This document shows positions 14,286 through 19,500 of a stretch of DNA of 19,500 nucleotides, piece after piece (the first letter of the stretch is position 1; each line of letters starts with the position of its first letter). The stretch spans positions 1-19,500 of the forward strand of contig JAGNYY010000006.1 of the NCBI GenBank assembly GCA_017984715.1, given 5' to 3'. Position numbers and translations under genes: made by a program. The notes beneath the pieces were generated by a model. That model was not told the origin of the DNA. It searched no databases and worked only from the letters and a program-made list of their open reading frames with translations. The stretch comes from Rhodoluna sp. GTDB taxonomy: Bacteria; Actinomycetota; Actinomycetes; Actinomycetales; Microbacteriaceae.

Positions 14286-16156
14286 AACGCGCGGCGCTCT
14301 TGACCATCTCAGTTTTGGCACTTGGCTGGTTTTCAGTGCTAGTCCAAACACCAAGCCACAACGAGGATTCTTGGATGGCAGACGACTATTCGGGGCCATT
14401 CGTTTCCATTCGCCGAGCATTTCTAGAATCCATGTCCGGAGTCACCAGTGATGCCGAGGGGTTGCTTGCGGGTTTAGCAATCGGAGACACCTCAAAGTTA
14501 TCGCTACTCGCTGAAGACAACATGAAAATTGTTTCGCTCACCCACCTAACGGCCGTGTCAGGAGCTAACTGTGCGATCGTGGTCGGGCTGGTCTACTTAC
14601 TGCTTAGTCGGCTGGCATTGTCTCGGGTATTCAAAACTTTCCTTTCCATAGGTGCACTGGTTTTTTATGTTCTGCTAGTTGGGCCAGAACCAAGCGTTCT
14701 GCGAGCCGCGACGATGGCCAGTGTTGTGATGTTTGGGCACCTGCTGGGTCGCCGTGGTGGTGCAAGTCAGGCTCTCGCTCTTTGCGTAATCATTTTGCTA
14801 GTCGCTGACCCCTGGCTGGCTTCAAATTATGGGTTTCAGCTTTCTGTTCTGGCTACCCTTGGAATATTGGAACTAGCTCCGGCAATGGCTAAACGGATGT
14901 CGACACATATGCCGAACTGGTTGGCCATCATTCTCGCGGTTTCGATTTCGGCACAGCTGGCTTGCCTTCCGGTGTTGCTGCAGTTGCAGGCCGGACTATC
15001 TACTTATTCGGTTCCGGCTAACTTGATTGCCGAACCGCTGGTTGCGCCCATAACGGTGTTGGGGCTTCTGGCTTGTATAAGTGCCTCGTTTGCCCCTTGG
15101 ATCAGTGCTTTCCTCTCATGGGTTGCCTCTTTTGGAACCTGGATAATCCTGGTGGCTGCAAAGTTGTTTGCTGAAGCGCCGGCAGCCACCATATCCTGGC
15201 CGGCTGGAATCCTCGGGGTCCTCGGAGCCGTAATAATCCTTATTTTGATAGTTGCCTGGACGAGATCTAGCAATCAATCTATTCGGGCGACTTCGGCTCT
15301 ATTTGTAGGAATTCTGGTTGCAACCATCATTGGCGGATGCTCTAGTCAGCAGTTGCAGGCCTCGGCCTGGCCACCTCGTGATTGGTCTCTGGTTTCATGT
15401 GATGTCGGGCAGGGTGACGGCACCGTTATCAGGTCAAAGGGGCTGACCGCCGTGATTGATGTCGGCAGAAAGCCCGGCCCCATAAAGAGATGTTTAGACA
15501 GGCTAAAGGTCGTGAAGATAGACCTATTGGTGCTCACTCATTTTGATCTTGACCACGTGGGCGGCTTAGACGGCGCACTTGCCGCTCGAACGGTCGACAC
15601 GGCCCTAATCACTAGCTTTGAGGATGACCGCCCAGCCGCGGCAATTACGTGGCGGAAACTGTCATCCGTGGCGCAGCAAATGATCAAAGCCGGAACGGGG
15701 CTGGCCGGCACATTCGGCGACTACAAATGGCAGGTTCTCTCACCTCATCAAGGTGCAGCTGAAGCCGAGGACTCTAATGATGCCAGCGTCACCATGCTGT
15801 TTTCGAGCTCGGAGTTGGTATTTCTAGGTTTAGCTGATTTGGGCGAGCGCGGGCAAATGCGTCTAGCTTCCGAATCGGCAACCTGGCTTGGTGACGGTTT
15901 TGGCGATGTTCCAGTCATCGTGAAAGTTGCCCATCACGGTTCTAGAGACCAGTATCCGGAACTGTACGAACACCTAAAACCGAGAGTCGCTCTGTTCTCG
16001 GCGGGTGCAGGTAACGAATACGGTCACCCAACCGATAGGAGTCTGGCGATGGTTCGACTTTCTGGAGCAACCATCTATCGCACAGATACGCAGGGGTCGA
16101 TAGCCATCAGGGCAACATCAGATGGCCTCCAAGCCGATGTATCCGGTCGAGGTTAG
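14282..16156 (+). CDS. comEC: ComEC/Rec2 family DNA uptake channel with metallo-beta-lactamase domain
   Basis: Forms the inner-membrane channel that takes up single-stranded DNA in transformation. It has 624 residues. A first membrane helix (about 5-22) is followed by the Competence domain with the signature LTHLTAVSGAN (86-96) and many hydrophobic segments to about residue 355. The C-terminal metallo-beta-lactamase domain follows: CDVGQGDG, THFDLDHVGG (H420, D422, D424, H425) and AHHGSRD (H551, H552), suggesting an intact metal site that may act as a nuclease. The usual N-terminal OB-fold (DUF4131) is missing: the signature sits near residue 90 rather than beyond 200. ATG 14282 has CGGAG seven bases upstream and overlaps the micro-ORF stop. 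holA starts 9 bp after the stop. Confidence 0.93.
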   Translation: MKRAALLTISVLALGWFSVLVQTPSHNEDSWMADDYSGPFVSIRRAFLESMSGVTSDAEGLLAGLAIGDTSKLSLLAEDNMKIVSLTHLTAVSGANCAIVVGLVYLLLSRLALSRVFKTFLSIGALVFYVLLVGPEPSVLRAATMASVVMFGHLLGRRGGASQALALCVIILLVADPWLASNYGFQLSVLATLGILELAPAMAKRMSTHMPNWLAIILAVSISAQLACLPVLLQLQAGLSTYSVPANLIAEPLVAPITVLGLLACISASFAPWISAFLSWVASFGTWIILVAAKLFAEAPAATISWPAGILGVLGAVIILILIVAWTRSSNQSIRATSALFVGILVATIIGGCSSQQLQASAWPPRDWSLVSCDVGQGDGTVIRSKGLTAVIDVGRKPGPIKRCLDRLKVVKIDLLVLTHFDLDHVGGLDGALAARTVDTALITSFEDDRPAAAITWRKLSSVAQQMIKAGTGLAGTFGDYKWQVLSPHQGAAEAEDSNDASVTMLFSSSELVFLGLADLGERGQMRLASESATWLGDGFGDVPVIVKVAHHGSRDQYPELYEHLKPRVALFSAGAGNEYGHPTDRSLAMVRLSGATIYRTDTQGSIAIRATSDGLQADVSGRG

Positions 16157-16165
16157 GCTGTCTTT

Positions 16166-17149
16166 GTGAGTAAGGCGAAGCAGATGGACTGGCGAGCAAC
16201 TTCACCGCACCCAGTTGTCTTTGTTTCCGGGCCCGAGGAGTTTTTCGCCGGCAGGGCGATTCGCTCCTTGAGAGAACAGCTGAAGGCACTGGATGCTGCC
16301 CTCGAGATTCACCAAATCGATGCCTCTGACTATCAAGCAGGGCAGTTGCTGAACATAACTAGCCCGTCGCTGTTCGCTGAGCCTCGTCTGGTGATTATCA
16401 ATGGATTTGAGCGCTGTAGCGATGACCTAATCACGGATGGGCTCAGCTACATCGAGAACCCAACCAGCGACACAACCGTGATTCTGAGGCATACCGGTTC
16501 AAGTGTTCGAGGCAAGAAGTTGGTTGACGCGATTCGCGCTAACTCCCACTGCGCCGAAGTTGCCTGTCTTGCTATCAAGGGCGATGGAGAGAAACTGGCC
16601 TTCGTTCAAGCCGAATTCGCCCATGCGAATCGAAAGATTAGCCAAGGTGCAGCCAAGGCTCTCTTGGATGCCTTCTCGGATGATCTTGCGGAGCTTGCTG
16701 GAGCTTGCCAGCAACTGCTTCAAGACAGCGCGGAGACAATTTCAGAAGACATCGTGGACCGGTATTACGGTGGGCGAGTCGAGACCAATGCATTCAAAGT
16801 CATTGATGCTGCGTTAGCCGGCCAGTCAGGCAACGCCTTGGGGCTTTTGCGCCATGCCCTGGCAACCGGTGCTGACCCAGTGCCATTGGTCGCTGCCATC
16901 TCGATGAAAATGCGCCAGTTGGCCAAAATTTTTGGAAACAGAAATGCTTCAGCAGCGAGCGTTGGGATGGCTCCTTGGCAAATGGATCGCGCCAAGCGAG
17001 ATCTGGCAGGTTGGACTGAGGACGGGCTCGCCCTGGTCATTCAACGTTTGGCGGATGCCGACGCGGCTGCCAAAGGAGCGGAGCGTGACCCTGTGTTCAC
17101 ACTCGAGAAGTTAATATCTCTCATCTCAAACAAGGGAATCGCTCAGTGA
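16166..17149 (+). CDS. holA: DNA polymerase III delta subunit (clamp loader)
   Basis: The clamp-loader subunit that opens the sliding clamp. It has 327 residues, the normal length. Recognised by PHPVVFVSGPEEFFAGRAI (15-33) at the start of the first AAA+-like domain, SLFAEPRLVIINGFE near 68-82, and the C-terminal collar helices with GNALGLLRHALATGADPVPLVAAI and a terminal DPVFTLEKLISL. As usual for delta it lacks a working Walker A. GTG 16166 is used; ATG 16184 (M7), with TAAGG eight bases upstream, is a reasonable alternative. The comEA-comEC-holA order is common in Gram-positive bacteria. Its stop overlaps the next start (GTGA). Confidence 0.92.
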   Translation: MSKAKQMDWRATSPHPVVFVSGPEEFFAGRAIRSLREQLKALDAALEIHQIDASDYQAGQLLNITSPSLFAEPRLVIINGFERCSDDLITDGLSYIENPTSDTTVILRHTGSSVRGKKLVDAIRANSHCAEVACLAIKGDGEKLAFVQAEFAHANRKISQGAAKALLDAFSDDLAELAGACQQLLQDSAETISEDIVDRYYGGRVETNAFKVIDAALAGQSGNALGLLRHALATGADPVPLVAAISMKMRQLAKIFGNRNASAASVGMAPWQMDRAKRDLAGWTEDGLALVIQRLADADAAAKGAERDPVFTLEKLISLISNKGIAQ

Positions 17150-18339
17150 CCCAGAAAACCAAGACCTTTGGTTTCCTCGGCTCTGTCGCATTGTTCTTCA
17201 TCTCGCTCGTTTTGAGACCTCCGGTGGCTTCGGTCGGGCCGTTGCTCCACGAGATAATCACCGATTTCGGTTTATCGGCAGCGGAGACCAGCCTGATTGC
17301 ATCAGCCCCCGTCTTCTGTTTCGGCCTTGGTGCCTTTGCTAGCCCGACGCTAGTCCGCAAGTTCGGGGTAAACCGTTCGATGTTGCTGGTTTTAGGTGCC
17401 TTGTTGCTCTCAGTTTCTCTCCGATTATTTTTTGGCTATCCGGGGCTTCTCGTCGGAACTTTAGCGGCCGGTCTATCAATTGCCGTCGCTAATGTACTGC
17501 TGCCAACGATCGTTCGAGTTGAGTTTCCAAACCGAGTCCCTTTGGTAACCGGTTTTTATACGACTCTCTTAGCCTTTTCCGCAAGTTTTGCAGCCTGGGT
17601 GGCGGTGCCTTCCAGCGCCTTGGTTGGTGGCTGGCGCCCGGCTCTGGCACTTTGGGTGTTGCCAGCCCTGCTGGCGGTTCTGTTCTGGATGCCGAAGGCT
17701 TTGGGTGGACAAGGCGATGTGGCTCAAGCTGCTAGCGCTGTATCCGAAGAGCGGTCCGCCGTTTTGCGATCGCCAATTTCGTGGGCGATCGTTGGTTTCT
17801 TTGGGCTGCAGTCCCTTGGCTTTTATTCGGTTCTGGGCTGGCTCCCAACGCTACTCATCGCCCGAGGTGAAACACCTGAGTCAGCTGGAAGCTATCTTGG
17901 TTTGGCAACTGCAATAGGAATCCCAGCCGGGCTAATACTTTCCACGGTTATTTCTAGGTTCAAAAGTCTCGCTTGGTGGGTTGCCGGCGCCAGCGCGCTA
18001 ACTCTGACTGGTTTCATACTGTTACTCGCCGCATTCGAAACCCCTTCGTTGACTACGGTTGCTTGCGTTGTCGTTGGCGTCGGGCAGGCAGCTACATTCC
18101 CAATGTCACTCTCGATAATCAGCACTCGTGCTTCCACTAAAGCCCAGACCACGCAGTTGTCTTCAATGGCGCAGGGTTGGGGCTATCTTTTAGCCGCCAC
18201 TGGAACTTTCGTGGTCGGCCTTCTCGCTGAGACCTCGGGCTCTTGGGCCTTGAGCGTCGGACTCCTGGCAGCTCTTACCCTTGTTCAGGTTGGCATTGGC
18301 TTCTATTCAGGTCGTCCCGGAGTCATCCCAGCAAAATAG
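17146..18339 (+). CDS. MFS transporter, CynX/NimT-like
   Basis: A 397-residue major facilitator with about 12 hydrophobic segments. The opening (SLVLRPPVASVGPLLHEIITDFGLSAAETSL) resembles the CynX/NimT branch (cyanate, nitroimidazole and other small anions or drugs): the RPP-VG-PLL pattern and the DFGLS loop before helix 2. Helix 4-5 (GLSIAVANVLLPTIVRVEFPNRVPLVTGFYT) is also family-like. The substrate is unknown. GTG at 17146 overlaps the holA stop by 4 bp (GTGA), with AAGGGA upstream, so it is co-translated with the competence/holA unit although it has no obvious link to it. A terminator follows at 18346-18376. Confidence 0.85.
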   Translation: MTQKTKTFGFLGSVALFFISLVLRPPVASVGPLLHEIITDFGLSAAETSLIASAPVFCFGLGAFASPTLVRKFGVNRSMLLVLGALLLSVSLRLFFGYPGLLVGTLAAGLSIAVANVLLPTIVRVEFPNRVPLVTGFYTTLLAFSASFAAWVAVPSSALVGGWRPALALWVLPALLAVLFWMPKALGGQGDVAQAASAVSEERSAVLRSPISWAIVGFFGLQSLGFYSVLGWLPTLLIARGETPESAGSYLGLATAIGIPAGLILSTVISRFKSLAWWVAGASALTLTGFILLLAAFETPSLTTVACVVVGVGQAATFPMSLSIISTRASTKAQTTQLSSMAQGWGYLLAATGTFVVGLLAETSGSWALSVGLLAALTLVQVGIGFYSGRPGVIPAK

Positions 18340-18345
18340 ACATAA

Positions 18346-18376
18346 AAAAACCCGCCACCATCGGTAGCGGGTTTTT
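18346..18376. terminator. Bidirectional intrinsic terminator between the MFS gene and rpsT
   Basis: AAAAACCCGC (18346-18355) pairs with GCGGGTTTTT (18367-18376). Inside, after one C/A mismatch, ACC pairs with GGT around an ATC loop. The A run on one side and T run on the other let it serve both the rightward MFS transcript and the leftward rpsT transcript, whose stop codon is 12 bp away. Confidence 0.93.
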
Positions 18377-18388
18377 CAACAACTCGAT

Positions 18389-18649
18389 TTAGAGAGCTGA
18401 AACCTTCTTTGCAAGAGCTGACTTGCGGTTAGCAGCGTTGTTCTTGTGTAGAACACCCTTTGAAACAGCCTTGTCAAGCTTCTTTGATGCAAGCGCTAGA
18501 GCGGCAGTTGCAGCAGCCTTGTCGCCAGAAGCGGTTGCCTCGCGTGATGCGCGGATTGCGGTCTTGACCTCGCTGCGAACAGCCTTGTTGCGCTCAGCTG
18601 CCTTTAGGTTGGTGCCAATGCGCTTGATCTGTGACTTGATGTTTGCCAT
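18389..18649 (-). CDS. rpsT: 30S ribosomal protein S20
   Basis: An 86-residue basic, alanine- and lysine-rich helical protein that binds 16S rRNA in the small subunit. It has the S20 pattern [21 protein letters not shown] at the start and the closing [23 protein letters not shown] at 18649; the ribosome site is modest (AAGAAAG about 5-11 bases upstream). It is convergent with the holA-MFS unit, sharing the terminator, and divergent from lepA. Confidence 0.97.
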   Translation of the reverse strand: MANIKSQIKRIGTNLKAAERNKAVRSEVKTAIRASREATASGDKAAATAALALASKKLDKAVSKGVLHKNNAANRKSALAKKVSAL

Positions 18650-18676
18650 GTTTCACTTTCTTGGTTTGCACGCTGC

Positions 18677-18829
18677 TCATGCAGTCGCGCGGAACATATT
18701 CAAAACTTTGGGATTGTGAATGGGTGAACCATCCGTATCAGCCTCTAACTCTATCAGTTCCTTTGCGGTTTCGGCAAGCAAATCCCACGGTGAGCCCCGA
18801 CCGATGTGAGAGAATAGAAAGACCGTCAT
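18677..18829 (-). CDS. Doubtful 50-codon ORF upstream of rpsT
   Basis: Read leftward from an ATG at 18829 that lies in the loop of the perfect hairpin at 18821-18836, with AAAGGGA five bases before it. It encodes a short hydrophobic start (MTVFLF), an acidic helix-like stretch ([20 protein letters not shown]) and a basic end, stopping 27 bp before rpsT. I do not recognise it. It uses several codons that look rare here (CTA, ATA, TTA, CGG) and covers the region that should hold the rpsT and lepA promoters. It may be chance. Confidence 0.22.
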   Translation of the reverse strand: MTVFLFSHIGRGSPWDLLAETAKELIELEADTDGSPIHNPKVLNMFRATA

Positions 18830-18836
18830 TACGGTC
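18821..18836. repeat. Perfect hairpin GACCGT-CATT-ACGGTC upstream of lepA
   Basis: A 6-bp perfect inverted repeat with a 4-base loop, 28 bp before the lepA start. It lacks a following T run, so it is not a standard terminator. It may lie in the lepA 5' leader or be an operator. Confidence 0.45.
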
Positions 18837-18863
18837 CCTTTCCCTGAACAACAGAGGTTTATT

Positions 18864-19500
18864 TTGTCGCCACGCGCAACCCGCCGCCTAGAGCCGGCGA
18901 AGACCGACCCGGCATTCATTCGCAACTTCTGCATCATTGCTCACATCGACCACGGCAAGTCGACGCTGGCAGACCGCATGTTGCAGCTCACCGGTGTGGT
19001 TGACGCGAGGTCAATGCGCGCTCAGTACCTTGATCGCATGGATATCGAGCGCGAGCGAGGCATCACCATCAAGTCTCAGGCAGTTCGTATGCCTTGGGAG
19101 GTTGATGGTAAGACCTATGCGCTGAACATGATCGACACTCCGGGGCACGTTGACTTCACGTATGAGGTGTCACGCTCTTTGGCTGCCTGTGAAGGTGCTG
19201 TTCTTCTGGTTGACGCGGCGCAGGGAATCGAAGCGCAGACGCTCGCAAACCTTTACCTAGCTATGGAGAACGACCTGGAGATCATCCCGGTCTTGAACAA
19301 AATCGACCTGCCTGCAGCACAGCCTGAGAAGTATGCAGAAGAGCTCGCCAATCTAATCGGCGGCAACCCAGAGGATTGCCTTCGTGTCTCCGGTAAGACC
19401 GGAATCGGTGTCGATGCACTGCTCGACAAGATTGTTGGAACAATTCCCAACCCGGTCGGTGACCCAAACGCTCCTGCCCGCGCAATGATTTTCGACTCGG
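18864..19500 (+). CDS. lepA: Elongation factor 4 (LepA), C-terminal part outside window
   Basis: Ribosome-associated translational GTPase, reported to act on back-translocation or ribosome assembly. About 212 codons are present, open to the window edge. GTPase motifs: G1 AHIDHGKST (26-34), G2 region [11 protein letters not shown]3 DTPGHVDF, G4 NKID, then the G5 region [17 protein letters not shown] rather than HVDAGKT, and IKSQAV in switch I, separate LepA from EF-G. Start: TTG at 18864 with AGAGG seven bases upstream gives [22 protein letters not shown], the usual actinobacterial LepA extension; no ATG/GTG fits better. It is divergent from rpsT. Confidence 0.96.
   Translation, partial: MSPRATRRLEPAKTDPAFIRNFCIIAHIDHGKSTLADRMLQLTGVVDARSMRAQYLDRMDIERERGITIKSQAVRMPWEVDGKTYALNMIDTPGHVDFTYEVSRSLAACEGAVLLVDAAQGIEAQTLANLYLAMENDLEIIPVLNKIDLPAAQPEKYAEELANLIGGNPEDCLRVSGKTGIGVDALLDKIVGTIPNPVGDPNAPARAMIFDS

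Larger units (their letters stand above)
18650..18863. other. rpsT-lepA divergent intergenic region
   Basis: 214 bp that should hold both promoters. I find no boxes convincing enough to call. It contains the hairpin at 18821-18836 and the doubtful minus-strand ORF described separately. Confidence 0.5.

Noticed and set aside
1..19500. CRISPR arrays, insertion sequences, tRNA genes, toxin-antitoxin or phage-defence genes
   Set aside because: Looked for by eye on both strands; no direct-repeat arrays, transposase or integrase motifs, cloverleaf-like segments or defence families were found.

Overview
The window looks like a compact chromosome segment from an actinobacterium, most likely a small-genome member of the Microbacteriaceae. 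This is inferred from gene content and layout, the moderate rather than high G+C, the short intergenic gaps, the frequent GTG/TTG starts and the actinobacterial-type LexA box. I see no rRNA, tRNA, CRISPR array, transposase, integrase or prophage gene. Nearly every gene is a recognisable housekeeping or accessory-metabolism gene.

Left end (1-3018, all minus strand): a 5'-complete but truncated dnaE2-type DNA polymerase III alpha subunit lies behind a small DUF6504 gene, with a perfect 18-bp LexA/SOS palindrome just upstream of the pair. Upstream of that is a translationally coupled pair, a DedA-family membrane protein followed by an SRAP-domain (YedK/HMCES-like) protein. Three of these four genes concern DNA damage.

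Centre left (3019-8833, plus strand): a cydA-cydB-cydD-cydC operon encodes cytochrome bd quinol oxidase and the ABC transporter needed to assemble it. Its leader carries a dyad and two competing hairpins around the cydA ribosome site. cydD has no conventional start codon where homology and the ribosome site place the start (an ATC codon sits there), and its ATPase domain is unusually compact.

Centre (8823-10989): pabC (minus) and pabB (plus) are divergent folate (para-aminobenzoate) genes. pabC runs tail-to-tail into cydC with an 11-bp overlap. leuS (11046-13553) follows and ends in a strong intrinsic terminator.

Right (13618-18339, plus): a tightly packed unit of comEA, a 21-codon membrane micro-ORF, comEC, holA and an MFS transporter is joined by overlapping stop/start codons. 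Its comEA start lies only a few bases after the leuS terminator. The unit ends in a hairpin terminator shared with the convergent rpsT gene. The divergent lepA (TTG start) runs off the right edge; the rpsT-lepA gap holds a perfect hairpin and a doubtful 50-codon ORF.

I do not see a clearly novel multi-gene system. The most useful second looks are the cydD start codon, the micro-ORF fused by ATGA to an OB-less ComEC, the SOS unit of DUF6504 plus DnaE2 without imuA/imuB beside it, and the cydA leader.
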